A stretch of 64,000 bases of DNA, from contig NZ_AP031496.1 in assembly GCF_042850945.1 (NCBI RefSeq), forward strand, positions 992,001 to 1,056,000, written 5' to 3'. Each line of letters starts with the position of its first letter. The first letter of the stretch is position 1. The DNA is from Halioxenophilus aromaticivorans (GTDB lineage: Bacteria; Pseudomonadota; Gammaproteobacteria; Pseudomonadales; Cellvibrionaceae). This document shows positions 15,493 through 25,506 of the stretch, piece after piece. A program made the position numbers and the translations under genes. Under the pieces are notes generated by a model. It saw nothing but the letters and a program-made list of their open reading frames with translations. It made no database searches and was not told the DNA's origin.

Positions 15493-18015
15493 GTGACCAA
15501 AGTATCTCTCTCAAGTCCCCGACCGTCAAGCCCTCAACTTCACGAAATCATGTTCGAGGCTTGGTTGCGCCCAGAGAAACTCGCATCCGGCCCTGGCAAG
15601 GGGATACCTATGCATACTGAAAATGAATTACACGACTACCTCTATCGTAGCGGCCACAACCTGTCGCTGGCTGCCATCGACTACATTCGCCAGAGCTGGA
15701 TCAATCCATCAAGGATGGTGGGAGCTCATGCGCAAAGCAATGTGATTTCCTTTGTGCCAAGCCGAAAACTAAATGGCAAAACCTACTCCACTGAGAGCCG
15801 CTCACCGGAACGCTCGTTCTTGACCCTGTGCGAGTTCGACGATGACGTTATTTGCGCCTTGGATCAGCCTGATCCAATACAGATACAACAGACCATCAAG
15901 AACGGCATCAAACGCTGGGCAGGCTACACCCCAGATGCCCTGATCCTCACCCGAAATGGCCCGAAGGTCGTTGAGGTAAAAGCCTCTACCGAGGTGGACG
16001 ACTTTCTTGTCAGCAAAGCAGAAGACTGGAAACGCTATGAGTCGGGTGAAATTGTGTTTGAGCCTGCACGGAAAGCCTTTGCCGAAATGGGTCTTGAGCA
16101 TGTGGTGTATGTGTACAGCCAAGAGGATCGATTTCTGGTTGAGAATCTGGATCAGTTGCTCCTGTCCAGAACGCACGAAACCGAGTTGGTTCTGGATGAG
16201 GAGCGATTAACCAAGCTAATGCACAATGCATTTGCGATGACGCTTCATGATCTAAGGGAAAAGTTAAAGCTCAAAGATATGACGCCGCTCATCCACGCCA
16301 TTGATCGAGGGCTGTTGGCCGCCGATTTGAAGCAGCACCGGTTAGCCGATTGCAGAAACTGTCTGGTTTCTTTGAATGAAGACATGCTTGAACACGCCAT
16401 TGAGCTGCGTAACAAGCAACGGGTGTACTGGGATGGATTGTCTGAGCACAGTGACTTAACGCTGATACCGACCTTAGAGGCCGCTGAGAAAGCTATCACC
16501 AGGTTAGACAAAATAAAATCCGAGCGCTCTAGTCGAAGCATCCGCCGCTGGAAGCATCAACTCAGAATCGGGCAGGAGAATAACCTGACTGAATTTCAGT
16601 CGCTGATCCCGATGATACATCTTCGCGGAAACCGTAACCGCAAGATTCCCGCAGTCGTCGATGAGCTCTTAATGGAGTTCCTAATGGGCACTTACATTCA
16701 CGAGCAGGGCTTATCCATATACAGGGGGTACATGCGCTACAAATCCCTGGCGCTGGATACTCACCCGCAGTTTCGACCTGTCTCGCGCCAAACCTTTACG
16801 ACCCGTCTTGAGCAGATCCCCGGTGAAGTGATTGGCGAAGCCAGAGGTGGTAAGCGCAAGCGCAATGCGATGGGTGCACCAACTGACCCAGAAAAGCGCG
16901 GGTTAAAGGCCAGTATTCCCTGGCAAAGGGCGGCAATTGACCACTACCTTGCCGATATTTATCTCGTGGTGTTTACCCGCACGGGTGAAGTCTATGTAGA
17001 GCGTCCTTGGGTAACGGCCATGGTGGATCTTGCCACGTCCAAAATTCTGGGGTTATCCATCTCGTTCAGCTCCCCATCGCGTCGGTCTGTAGCCAAAGTC
17101 ATGCGTGATTGTGTGCGCAGACACGGCAAACTGCCGAGAGAAATCATCGTAGACCGAGGGCCAGACTTTAAGTCGGTATACCTGGCATCCTTCATGGCCC
17201 ACTACGGCTTGATACTCAGCCTGCGTCCGTCTGGATACCCGCAATTTGGCGGGGAAATGGAGGGCTTCTTTGGTGAGTTTGTGAAGCAGTGGCTATGCCA
17301 GCGCCCCGGCAACCTGGCTGATTACAAAGAAGTGCGCTCCGTCGATGGCAGCAAGGCACCGAAGAAGGCCGCGATACTCCAGCCGGTGGACTTCTATCAG
17401 GAACTTTGGGCATTTTGTGAATGGCGCGAAAACAAATGCCGGGGAACGGGAGCCAATTCAATCGAGGTCGCCTTTATGGAGGGGGCCGAGCTGTATCCCT
17501 TCTATGCCAAATCCATTAACTACGATTCTGAGTTCATCACCGTGACTGCTGTGGAAACTAAGAAGTACAGCTTTAGTTACCAGCGTGGCATCAACATAAA
17601 AAACACTTGGTACTACTCCCCGGCACTACGCAAGCTGAATGGTCGCAAGAAAAAGGTGGATGTGCGGCTCGACCCGGAGAATCCCAACCTGATTTTTGCG
17701 CGGGTAGAGGATAAATGGGAGCCCTGCTATAGCTCCAGCATCAACGCATATTCAGCTAAATGTGCAGTTCACCAGCTTGTGGAAGGCATGATCAAGCATG
17801 AGGCGTTTGGCCTCAGAGAAAAAATCAGTGAGCAACATGATCTGGAGTTGGCCAGAAAGATTCGTGAACTGGATGAGTTCAAGGAGCAGACCAAAACCAC
17901 CCCGGTATTAGAGGTGCCCATTCCCGAGGGTGAGCCAGATAACACCGAGAATCTATTCAGCCAATTAGCCAACGCCACAGTGCGCCCCATCAACATTCAG
18001 CAATGGAGTGCCTGA
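15493..18015 (+). CDS. tnsAB: TnsA-TnsB fusion transposase (endonuclease plus DDE integrase)
   Basis: An 840-residue fusion. Residues about 1-230 are TnsA-like: Glu106 (SPERSF), Asp148 (TPDALI) and the Glu161-Val-Lys163 pair form the restriction-enzyme-like site that cuts the 5' strand at transposon ends. From about 300 follows TnsB: an HTH/linker part, then an RNase H-fold integrase with Asp483 (AIDHYLADIYLV), Asp554 (IIVDRGPDF) and Glu590 (GEMEGFF), a DD35E spacing, which cuts and joins 3' ends. Having both activities implies cut-and-paste movement. The frame opens with GTG at 15493, but ATG at 15610 has the better ribosome site (AAGGGG) and would remove 39 residues. It overlaps tnsC. Confidence 0.93.
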   Translation: MTKVSLSSPRPSSPQLHEIMFEAWLRPEKLASGPGKGIPMHTENELHDYLYRSGHNLSLAAIDYIRQSWINPSRMVGAHAQSNVISFVPSRKLNGKTYSTESRSPERSFLTLCEFDDDVICALDQPDPIQIQQTIKNGIKRWAGYTPDALILTRNGPKVVEVKASTEVDDFLVSKAEDWKRYESGEIVFEPARKAFAEMGLEHVVYVYSQEDRFLVENLDQLLLSRTHETELVLDEERLTKLMHNAFAMTLHDLREKLKLKDMTPLIHAIDRGLLAADLKQHRLADCRNCLVSLNEDMLEHAIELRNKQRVYWDGLSEHSDLTLIPTLEAAEKAITRLDKIKSERSSRSIRRWKHQLRIGQENNLTEFQSLIPMIHLRGNRNRKIPAVVDELLMEFLMGTYIHEQGLSIYRGYMRYKSLALDTHPQFRPVSRQTFTTRLEQIPGEVIGEARGGKRKRNAMGAPTDPEKRGLKASIPWQRAAIDHYLADIYLVVFTRTGEVYVERPWVTAMVDLATSKILGLSISFSSPSRRSVAKVMRDCVRRHGKLPREIIVDRGPDFKSVYLASFMAHYGLILSLRPSGYPQFGGEMEGFFGEFVKQWLCQRPGNLADYKEVRSVDGSKAPKKAAILQPVDFYQELWAFCEWRENKCRGTGANSIEVAFMEGAELYPFYAKSINYDSEFITVTAVETKKYSFSYQRGINIKNTWYYSPALRKLNGRKKKVDVRLDPENPNLIFARVEDKWEPCYSSSINAYSAKCAVHQLVEGMIKHEAFGLREKISEQHDLELARKIRELDEFKEQTKTTPVLEVPIPEGEPDNTENLFSQLANATVRPINIQQWSA

Positions 18016-19079
18016 TCATGGATGAGTTGAATAACATCGATATAACCCGCGTGACGAACCTCAACTTCAAAATTCCGCATCGAAACTGGAAGCAGGCGTT
18101 GGCTGAAGCGTACATACTAATGACGACAGCGATGCCTGGCGAAGTTATTTGTATCTATGGGCCGTCTCGCGCAGGAAAGTCGTCGATGCTCCTAGAGCTA
18201 AGAAATGCGATCTGCGGCAACCCCAAGCAGAACCAGAATGAGATGCCATTTGTGCTGCTTGAAATAGACAATAACGGTGGCAAGGCAGCATTTAGCTACA
18301 AAGCATTTCTGCTGGATATGCTAGAACTAATTCAACATCCGATTTATTCAACAAGAAATTCTGGGGGTTGGTCAGATTTCACAAAGAGTAAAAGGAGCGA
18401 ACGTGCAACAGAAGTGGTGCTTGCTCAGGCGCTGGTTGAATCGCTTAAAAATATGAATACCTTGTTTTGGGTGTTGGACGAGGCTCAGCATGTTCGGTAT
18501 GCCGGGAAAGATGTCTTAGCAGCTTCTGGTGTAATGGATGCAATAAAAAATCTTGCCAAAAAAGCCAGTGTAGTCCTTGTTATTTGTGGAACTTACCCAG
18601 TATTGCAGTCAATAAATTATTCGGGACATCTCGAAAATCGTAAACATGATGTGCATTTAGCGCGATATCGCAATACTGATGATGATCTGAAGGAGTTTAT
18701 CTGGATACTGGATAACTATGGCTCCAATCTGGACCTTGCCGCACCGCTAGGGTCATTAAGAAATTGCGCGGAGATACTCTACAAAGGAAGCTTTGGTTGC
18801 ATAGGATCTGTTAGGGCAATTTTGTACCGAGCTTCAGTTTATGCTGCGCTAGAACACAAAAAAATCAACTTATCTCATATCCAGCGAGGACTGAAATCCC
18901 CAAATCAACTTGTTACAGCAGCAATGGAGATCTGGGATGGCGAGCGACTGCTTGGGAGTGAGCCTTGCATGGTTCTTGAAGAAGTGGTTATGACCCAAAC
19001 TCCGATCGCCAAGAGCAAAGCTTCCGGGAAGCCATTTCAACGTAAACCGAAGCGCTACGATGCTGGAAATCGGTTATAA
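18003..19079 (+). CDS. tnsC: TnsC/TniB-type AAA+ ATPase
   Basis: A 358-residue AAA+ regulator. Walker A is GPSRAGKS (residues 53-60) and Walker B ends with Asp159-Glu160 in LFWVLDEAQH. A lid-like helical C-terminus follows. TnsC proteins form ATP-dependent filaments on target DNA, link the target selector (TniQ) to the transposase and impose target immunity. It overlaps the end of tnsAB by 13 bases; the alternative ATG at 18018 lies just after the tnsAB stop. Both support translational coupling. The C-terminal 40 residues are basic and Pro/Lys-rich, probably contacting the transposase or DNA. Confidence 0.9.
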   Translation: MECLIMDELNNIDITRVTNLNFKIPHRNWKQALAEAYILMTTAMPGEVICIYGPSRAGKSSMLLELRNAICGNPKQNQNEMPFVLLEIDNNGGKAAFSYKAFLLDMLELIQHPIYSTRNSGGWSDFTKSKRSERATEVVLAQALVESLKNMNTLFWVLDEAQHVRYAGKDVLAASGVMDAIKNLAKKASVVLVICGTYPVLQSINYSGHLENRKHDVHLARYRNTDDDLKEFIWILDNYGSNLDLAAPLGSLRNCAEILYKGSFGCIGSVRAILYRASVYAALEHKKINLSHIQRGLKSPNQLVTAAMEIWDGERLLGSEPCMVLEEVVMTQTPIAKSKASGKPFQRKPKRYDAGNRL

Positions 19080-19091
19080 GGAGGCCGCATC

Positions 19092-20393
19092 ATGCTTACG
19101 TGGAGATTGTTTCCGATTCCCATGCAGGGTCAGGGCACTGCGGACGTCGAGTCGCTGCCGTCATACCTGCTTCGCAGCGCCTACGCTCATGGTGCTTCGG
19201 GTGGTGTGCTGCTACAGGTGATTCATGAGTTTGGCGGGTGTAGCCAGAAGACTAAACCAAGAAGCATTGCCGGTAAGCATGGCATAGCTACTCTGGCGAG
19301 GGTAAATCAGTTTACTTGGGAGTTGCGCGATCGACTCGCGGAGTTTACGGGGCGGGATATGAGCTGTGAGCCCCTGCGATTTCTAGACAGCCAGGTGTAC
19401 TGCATCAGCACTGAAATTGGGACTTTTCGTTGGTGCCCTGAATGCTTGGCCGAAATGGCGCGTATTGATGCGCCACTCTACTTCAAGCAGCTGTGGCATA
19501 TGACAGCGGTTAGTCATTGTCCGGTTCATCGCGTGCGATTAAGTGAATGCTGTGAATTTTGCGGAAGCACACAGCATTCCCTCAAGGCAAAGCATCCCGT
19601 TGGCTATTGTGCTGAATGTGGTGAGCCGCTGTTCAATCGACGGATAGCTCTCTCAACAAAGGATATTCAGCCATCATGGGAATGCCCATCCCATGACGTA
19701 CAGGAAATTTTTGAAAAGGCGGCAAGGCCAGGGATGACGGTCAATGGTTGGTTTGATGCATGTTGGTTTATTCGGTCAATGGCCGCATCGGCTGACCATG
19801 GACGGGAAAACTCCCATCTTACCGGCGAACTACGAGAGTTGCTTCGGGAGTTCGGGCGCAATTGGAAAGGCAATTGTCGCCTGATTAGTCTCCGGCGCCT
19901 TGCTTACCTGATGAACATGTCGCTTTACGAGTTGCTAACCTGCTCCGGTACAGCCTACAGGTTGTCATATGACGTACTCAACATTCAGTCTTTGCCTGAG
20001 CACCTGAAACGCAGGAAGAAGACAGTGCGAAATCACAAGCATGTATACCGAAAACTGGTTGCATATCTGGAGGAGCAGCAAATTCCACCGAGCTTGAAAC
20101 AGGCGGCACGATTCGCACAGGTTTCACCAGGATATCTTGAATACCGCTTTCCTAGTCTTGTTCGTCGAATTGTTGATCGTTATCAGGCTCATCGATACCA
20201 GACATCCTTGGTGAATCGGTACCGCGCCCAAACTGCCGCGCTCCAGTTCTTTATTGATGACCGCTATGCCGACCACACCCAGTCCCGCAAAGAGGCGTTT
20301 CGGGTACTAAAGGAGGAAACAGGACTGCCCAAGTGGGTGCTGAAGAATGCCATTCAGACCGCCTACGGGGTGTTTCAAGTGGGAGCCGGGTAA
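19092..20393 (+). CDS. tniQ: TniQ/TnsD-family target-selection protein
   Basis: A 433-residue protein. The N-terminus has the TniQ signature LPSYLLRSAYAHG near residue 22. Cysteines and histidines form zinc fingers: CPEC (115-118), HCPVH (142-146), CCEFC (153-157) and CAEC (173-176). The C-terminal 230 residues are basic and helical with HTH-like segments, as in TnsD proteins that read a fixed attachment site. The length lies between short TniQ and full TnsD proteins. A strong AAGGAGG site precedes the ATG. In this setting it would steer insertion to the tRNA-derived array or the tRNA 3' flank; that target is inferred from position only. Confidence 0.88.
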   Translation: MLTWRLFPIPMQGQGTADVESLPSYLLRSAYAHGASGGVLLQVIHEFGGCSQKTKPRSIAGKHGIATLARVNQFTWELRDRLAEFTGRDMSCEPLRFLDSQVYCISTEIGTFRWCPECLAEMARIDAPLYFKQLWHMTAVSHCPVHRVRLSECCEFCGSTQHSLKAKHPVGYCAECGEPLFNRRIALSTKDIQPSWECPSHDVQEIFEKAARPGMTVNGWFDACWFIRSMAASADHGRENSHLTGELRELLREFGRNWKGNCRLISLRRLAYLMNMSLYELLTCSGTAYRLSYDVLNIQSLPEHLKRRKKTVRNHKHVYRKLVAYLEEQQIPPSLKQAARFAQVSPGYLEYRFPSLVRRIVDRYQAHRYQTSLVNRYRAQTAALQFFIDDRYADHTQSRKEAFRVLKEETGLPKWVLKNAIQTAYGVFQVGAG

Positions 20394-20497
20394 TCTACCA
20401 GTAGATTCAGAGGGGAGGATGGATGCTCTTCTTGTTTTTCCTCCTCATTTGAGGTATAAAAACCGGAAGACTCAAGCTTCATCCCGGAGAAGACTGA

Positions 20498-21121
20498 ATG
20501 AACGACCAACTACACACTGAAGAAAATGCCCTGGATCGGTTATCCCAGCTGGGTATCCCGATGGCAGCGCTTACAGAGTCTGTATGGCAAGGTTACCTTG
20601 CACGGTCACGCACCACGAGCAATCACCCACGAATCGCTCGCGGAATCATCATGTGGGCAGAAGTCGTTGCAGTATTGAGAGAGCAGCTTATATCCCATGG
20701 TTGGGTTAAAGAGGATAAAGGCAACTACGAACTATCGGTAAACCAGAAAGCAGGTTTGGCCATTGTCGTTACTACTGGCGATGAAGCAACCGGCATGATC
20801 GGAGCGACGCCTTCAAATAAGTGCCCTAAGGGTGTGAACACGGCTGAGGCCGTTGAAACAAACAATCAGCTGGACATGTTCAGTGAGCTATTACCTGCAA
20901 TTGAAGATGTTCAAGGCCTTACAACGTGGGTATTGCTGATGCACTTGGGTACTGATGAGGTGCGTTGCGAGCTCTCACTGCCATCGAGCATATCTAATGG
21001 CAAAATCAATGGCTGGAAAGAGCGCATTATTTTACCGAGCATGCCGTTGGATGATGATTCAATCGAAATTCAAGCACCTGATTTGCCGGATATAGAAGTA
21101 CCTATCAAGAAGAAGGCATAA
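20498..21121 (+). CDS. Hypothetical protein paired with an ImmA-type metalloprotease
   Basis: A 207-residue protein of unknown family. The N-terminal 75 residues are helical (LGIPMAALTESVWQGYLARSR, IARGIIMWAEVVAVLREQL), the middle (100-140) looks disordered, and the C-terminus is beta-rich and acidic (LPSMPLDDDSIEIQAPDLPDIEVP), ending in a basic tail. It starts from a GGAGAAG ribosome site, has a TATAAAAA box about 40 bases upstream, and ends one base before the HTH/ImmA gene, so they form one unit. It may be the protein whose stability or activity the metalloprotease controls. This is inference. Confidence 0.72.
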   Translation: MNDQLHTEENALDRLSQLGIPMAALTESVWQGYLARSRTTSNHPRIARGIIMWAEVVAVLREQLISHGWVKEDKGNYELSVNQKAGLAIVVTTGDEATGMIGATPSNKCPKGVNTAEAVETNNQLDMFSELLPAIEDVQGLTTWVLLMHLGTDEVRCELSLPSSISNGKINGWKERIILPSMPLDDDSIEIQAPDLPDIEVPIKKKA

Positions 21122-21122
21122 C

Positions 21123-22286
21123 ATGTTTAACAATACTCGTTTTGCTCTCGCGCGAAAGCGCCGAGGGCTAACAAAGCGGGCATTGGCGAAAGAAGTGGGT
21201 GTAACAGATCGGTCGATTACTGCTTATGAGAGCGGTCAAACCGTGCCTGAAAGCCAGACTATTGAAAAGATCGCGAACGCACTTCGTTTTCCGGTCGAAT
21301 TTTTCTTTGCTGATGACGTAGAAGAGCTACCTGTTGAGGTGGCTAGCTTTCGTGCGCTTACCAAAATGACTGCTGCCCAAAGAGACATTGCGCTTTCTGC
21401 GGGATCTGTTGCGTTACTTTTGAACCAATGGATTGAGAATAAGTTTGATTTGCCTGCGCCGGATTTTCCAGAGGATTACAGAATCTCTTTGGGTGAAAGG
21501 GCAAAAAAGGATAAAGGCCAGCAATCGTCTGAAGGAGACCAATACCCAAGCGGGGGGCATGGCAATGACCCGGAAGCGGCCGCAGAAATGCTCCGCCGCT
21601 ACTGGGATTTAGGTGAACTTCCAATCAAAAACATGATCGCATTGCTTGAAGCTAAGGGTGTGCGTGTCTTCTCGCTATCTGTTGATGCCAGAGAAGTTGA
21701 CGCCTTTTCCATGTGGTATGGCGACATTCCTTTTGTGTTTCTCAACACCAAGAAAACAGCGGAACGTTGCCGCTTTGATGCGGCACATGAACTCGGCCAT
21801 TTGGTTATGCATCGTCACGGTGCTCCCCAAGGGCAAGAAGCGGAGAAAGAGGCCAATGCCTTCGCGTCGGCCTTTTTAATGCCACGCAGGAGTGTTCTGG
21901 CCAATGCGCCGAGGTCGGCAACCTTAAAAAGCCTCATCTCCCATAAAAAGTACTGGAATGTGTCTGCTGCGGCACTTAACTACCGGCTTCACTCGCTCAA
22001 CCTGACAACCGACTGGAGCTATCGAACGCTATGCATTGATTTGGCCAAACTAGGGCGGGATCATGAGCCGGAGCCGTCACCTTTTGAAACATCGCAAGTG
22101 CTCAAAAAGGTATTTGCTAGCTTGCGAGAGGACGGCATTTCCAAAGCCGATGTTGCGAGAGAACTACTCATCCAGCCAGAGGAGCTGGACGAGCTTACTT
22201 TTGGTTTGATGTTGAACGTCTTGAGCGGAAGATCACACGGTAATATCTCTCACAATAAGCGACCAAGTTTAAAGCTGGTGAATTAG
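21123..22286 (+). CDS. XRE regulator fused to ImmA/IrrE-family metallopeptidase
   Basis: A 387-residue protein. Residues 5-60 are an XRE-type HTH (LTKRALAKEVGVTDRSITAYESG). A second domain carries the zinc protease motif HELGH (222-226) with the third ligand probably Glu243 in EKEANAFASAFLMP, as in the ImmA/IrrE (COG2856) group that cleaves repressors to lift repression under stress. A Gly/Ser-rich insert at about 130-150 separates the domains. The C-terminal 100 residues are helical. It would act as a switch for cargo or transposition genes; the gene ends 16 bases from the convergent RT gene. Confidence 0.88.
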   Translation: MFNNTRFALARKRRGLTKRALAKEVGVTDRSITAYESGQTVPESQTIEKIANALRFPVEFFFADDVEELPVEVASFRALTKMTAAQRDIALSAGSVALLLNQWIENKFDLPAPDFPEDYRISLGERAKKDKGQQSSEGDQYPSGGHGNDPEAAAEMLRRYWDLGELPIKNMIALLEAKGVRVFSLSVDAREVDAFSMWYGDIPFVFLNTKKTAERCRFDAAHELGHLVMHRHGAPQGQEAEKEANAFASAFLMPRRSVLANAPRSATLKSLISHKKYWNVSAAALNYRLHSLNLTTDWSYRTLCIDLAKLGRDHEPEPSPFETSQVLKKVFASLREDGISKADVARELLIQPEELDELTFGLMLNVLSGRSHGNISHNKRPSLKLVN

Positions 22287-22302
22287 CCTCAGAAGAATCT
22301 TA

Positions 22303-25300
22303 CTACTTGGGCGGCAGCTTTCGTCTGTCGCCCAATATTCTAAATCCTTCGGGCACAGGTTTAAATTTGTCGCCTTCTTCTGGCCAGCGTTTAGCGCGAC
22401 TTTGAAATCCTCTGAGTGCTGCAATATCCAAGGTCGCAGCAACCACGAAGTCATTGTCCCCACCTCTAAGTCTGGCAATATCCCTCAGGAAGCTCTCTTT
22501 GGCTGGTGATCGAACGCGGCTATCGCCATACTTCCGGTTGTTTACCAATATAGTGTAAGCATGAACATCCAGTGCAGCGGATTCGATCAGGGATGCGAAA
22601 GTATCCAGATCTCTATTCCAACTGAGCACCATAAGGGCATCAACAGCACCTTGGAAGCGAATCCGTGATTTGCTGTTTTGCAGTTCTGAGCAAACCATGA
22701 CACCAAAGTTAACGCCGTTGTGAATATAAATTGGCTTCGGTGATTTTTTAGAAAGATCCCACTCCTTGCCAAATTTCACCGTGAGGTCTTTGTCTTCGCC
22801 AACGGCTGGCTCAAGCTTGGGTTGCCATATTTTTACAAAGGTTGGATAGCCGAGTCGGTTATCTGCCAAAACCAGAGCGGCCTCACTTAGAATCTTGTTT
22901 CCTTCGCTATGCCGATACTCCGTTCCTGCAATTAAACTAATACCCGCCGCACTAAGTCTGGCTGCAATGCTGTTCAGCCAGCGCAACGGGATTGAAAGCT
23001 CAGGGAAAAGGACGTAATCCGGCCTCGGATTAAGCTTTAATACATCGTTAACCAATTTGGATATTTTCTGGTAACGCTTGCGGCTTAAATTCGGCTTATT
23101 ACATGCGGTAGCCGCCCAATCGCTGTCCTCGGTACGCAGGTTGGTTAATGCAACCACCACCTTGTCTTTACTGTCAGTGCCAATTTTCAGATACTTTTTG
23201 CGTCGTTTTGCTTTCTTATCGTTGGCGTCTTGTTCCGCTGCCAGAAGAGTGGGTTTTATCCAAACGCCACGCAAAACTTGCGTATATTTAGCCCATGTTA
23301 CTGCTGGGCAGAAGGCTGGAGTTTTGCCTGAAGCGGATGGCAAGCCAACGCACTCGGGGGCTAATTCCGATATTTCAGCCGGAGATAGAGGTCGAGTGGG
23401 GAAAAGATAAGGCAGGTAGCTGTCATTTTTCTTCTGCCCTCTGGTTACCTTGCCTAATCTGGTTTTGCGTGTAGAGTTGATAAACTGTTCAAATATTTCC
23501 ACGTCGAGAAGCTCGGCGCTGCCGAGCAACTTCAGAATTTTCTTCTCTTTCTTAGTATCACGTTTGCCAACGAGCTCCTCAGCAGACTGGCTATTCAAAA
23601 TGTACTTGTAAGCCTCTTTCGCAAGATCTGCTGACGCAACAAGCGGTGCTTTATTCTCGAAATCAGCCACATCAAAGCGCAGATCCAGCAGCGCCTCAAA
23701 ATCAGTCAGAGTTGCCACAATTTGATTCAGAAAGAGATCTGCTAAACGCTTCTTCTTGCTTGATCGTTCACCCAGAAATAGCTTGCTGGGATCATGGTAG
23801 CGTGTGGCTGCATCAATAAAAAGCCAAGTTAAAGTACCTTTGATATAACCCCAAAGATCTTTTAATACTTTGGCATCGCATCCGTTAATGCGAACTGTTT
23901 TTCCTCTGTCGACCTCAGAAGCTAAGGCATCAATTGCTCGATAGGACTTCACTGCTATTTGCTCAGCCTGCTCCCACTCATTCATGCTGATTGCAAAGCC
24001 GAGCAGTCTTGGTAAGTAGGTAAAATGAGCAAAGAGATTGTCTGCCCGTAAGATATGGTTATGGGCAAACTGATAAAATTCCTCGCGCTGCTCCTTCCAT
24101 TGATTTGGTGGCAGATCCCGAGCCAGGGTTTCTACGTGACGCAGCTGTAGTGACCATCCTAACCGACGAATGGTCAGGCCATCAGCTCGACGCAAAGTAT
24201 CTGCATTTTCGCCCACGCTTCCGGCAGCAGAGAGCACCTTGGCTGCCGTCGAGTGCTCTAATTGATCTGGCGATGGCATCAAACGGTGCTCGCTGGACAG
24301 TTCGTATATCTCCTTTTCGATACTGTCCAGCAGGTCGAGGCCGGCGCGCCCTTGCAATACAAATAGTTTTTGTTTGTCAGACTGGAGCGATATTCTGGTC
24401 TCGCCTTGGACGTCCGAACCCTGGTTAATCTCCCAAACCTTATCGTTCTTGGCGTTCTGTGAAATGTAACTTTCACCTATTCGAGACTGAACCATGTTCA
24501 TCAGATCCAGGCTATTGGTGATCGTGCCCGTATCACGCAGTACCAGGAACATATCATCTACGTAGCGGCCATAGTGAATTGGCGCTAATTTCTCCAGAAC
24601 AAGCTTGTCCCACCTGTGAAGCAAAGCATTGGAAATAACACGGCTGCACGTCAGACCTATCACTAATCCTCCGCTTATCTTGGCTTTCTTGCCCCCAACG
24701 GATTGGCCGAATTTTTCAGCACCCTTAGCCCAGGCGCATAGAAAACTTGCGAGTTGTTCGGTAAAGACCTTCTCTTCATCTGTCAGCTTCAGATCAAGTG
24801 CTTCAAGTAACGCTTTACCAGAAATCGCCGTCGGGTCAATAAAGTGGTAGTAGCTCTTCAAGTCGAGAGAAACCGCAATAACGTCGCGATCTTTTTCCAG
24901 CTCATCACGAATGGCCTTTAAACCATCGCTTCGCCACTTTTGATATGGCTGAAAATACGGCACAAATGATCCAATGGAACTGATATGAAACGGCTTTTCA
25001 TCGTCCTCTGCGAATAGTTCATCGTTCCGGATGCGCTTTAGCCGAGCACCATAGCAGCTGTCGTCGAGCTTGGCATCAAACTGGTGGCCAATCATATTGA
25101 TCCACAAGGCTGAGATGATGTGGGCATCAACCGGAAAGTCCCCCACAATCCGGAATTCAGGCGTTATATTGTAATTTTTGAATAGGCTTTCGACTGCCCG
25201 TTCAGGTTTGGAGAAATGTACATGGCCATTTTCGGTACTATCTGCCTTTCTAACAGTGGATAGCTTCTTTGGTAGTAATCGAAAATCCCCAAGCAGCTCT

Positions 25301-25506
25301 TTATCGTTTTCAAAGCCTGAGTTACTCTTCAATCGGCTTAACAGGTCATTTAGGTTGGCCAGCAGGTCTTGTTCGTATTCTGCGAACTTAATCGCAGTGG
25401 GGAATGTGTTTTCGAAGAAGCAGTCGGCTTTGGCTTTTCGATATGCGACAAGAAGATCTTCTATAGAGAGTAAATCCCATCCCTTAAATTTGGCTTGGTA
25501 ACCCAC
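22303..25506 (-). CDS. Reverse transcriptase-nitrilase fusion, defence-associated RT (DRT/UG class)
   Basis: A 1067-residue fusion. The RT part (about 110-420) has motif A DLKSYY (Asp215), motif B-like GGLVIGLTCSRVISN (279-293) and the catalytic YVDD box (315-318). The middle (450-780) is helical and unassigned. The C-terminus (about 790-1040) is a nitrilase-fold domain with the Glu836 (FPELS), Lys892 (FVKIW) and Cys939 (MVCSE) triad in order. RTs of the 'unknown group' class fused to nitrilase, such as DRT type 1 (UG1), protect bacteria from phages; how the nitrilase works is not known to me. Its GTG start overlaps the ATPase stop (TAGTG) and follows GGGGAG. It is the last gene of the R-M operon. 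Confidence 0.9.
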   Translation of the reverse strand: MGYQAKFKGWDLLSIEDLLVAYRKAKADCFFENTFPTAIKFAEYEQDLLANLNDLLSRLKSNSGFENDKELLGDFRLLPKKLSTVRKADSTENGHVHFSKPERAVESLFKNYNITPEFRIVGDFPVDAHIISALWINMIGHQFDAKLDDSCYGARLKRIRNDELFAEDDEKPFHISSIGSFVPYFQPYQKWRSDGLKAIRDELEKDRDVIAVSLDLKSYYHFIDPTAISGKALLEALDLKLTDEEKVFTEQLASFLCAWAKGAEKFGQSVGGKKAKISGGLVIGLTCSRVISNALLHRWDKLVLEKLAPIHYGRYVDDMFLVLRDTGTITNSLDLMNMVQSRIGESYISQNAKNDKVWEINQGSDVQGETRISLQSDKQKLFVLQGRAGLDLLDSIEKEIYELSSEHRLMPSPDQLEHSTAAKVLSAAGSVGENADTLRRADGLTIRRLGWSLQLRHVETLARDLPPNQWKEQREEFYQFAHNHILRADNLFAHFTYLPRLLGFAISMNEWEQAEQIAVKSYRAIDALASEVDRGKTVRINGCDAKVLKDLWGYIKGTLTWLFIDAATRYHDPSKLFLGERSSKKKRLADLFLNQIVATLTDFEALLDLRFDVADFENKAPLVASADLAKEAYKYILNSQSAEELVGKRDTKKEKKILKLLGSAELLDVEIFEQFINSTRKTRLGKVTRGQKKNDSYLPYLFPTRPLSPAEISELAPECVGLPSASGKTPAFCPAVTWAKYTQVLRGVWIKPTLLAAEQDANDKKAKRRKKYLKIGTDSKDKVVVALTNLRTEDSDWAATACNKPNLSRKRYQKISKLVNDVLKLNPRPDYVLFPELSIPLRWLNSIAARLSAAGISLIAGTEYRHSEGNKILSEAALVLADNRLGYPTFVKIWQPKLEPAVGEDKDLTVKFGKEWDLSKKSPKPIYIHNGVNFGVMVCSELQNSKSRIRFQGAVDALMVLSWNRDLDTFASLIESAALDVHAYTILVNNRKYGDSRVRSPAKESFLRDIARLRGGDNDFVVAATLDIAALRGFQSRAKRWPEEGDKFKPVPEGFRILGDRRKLPPK

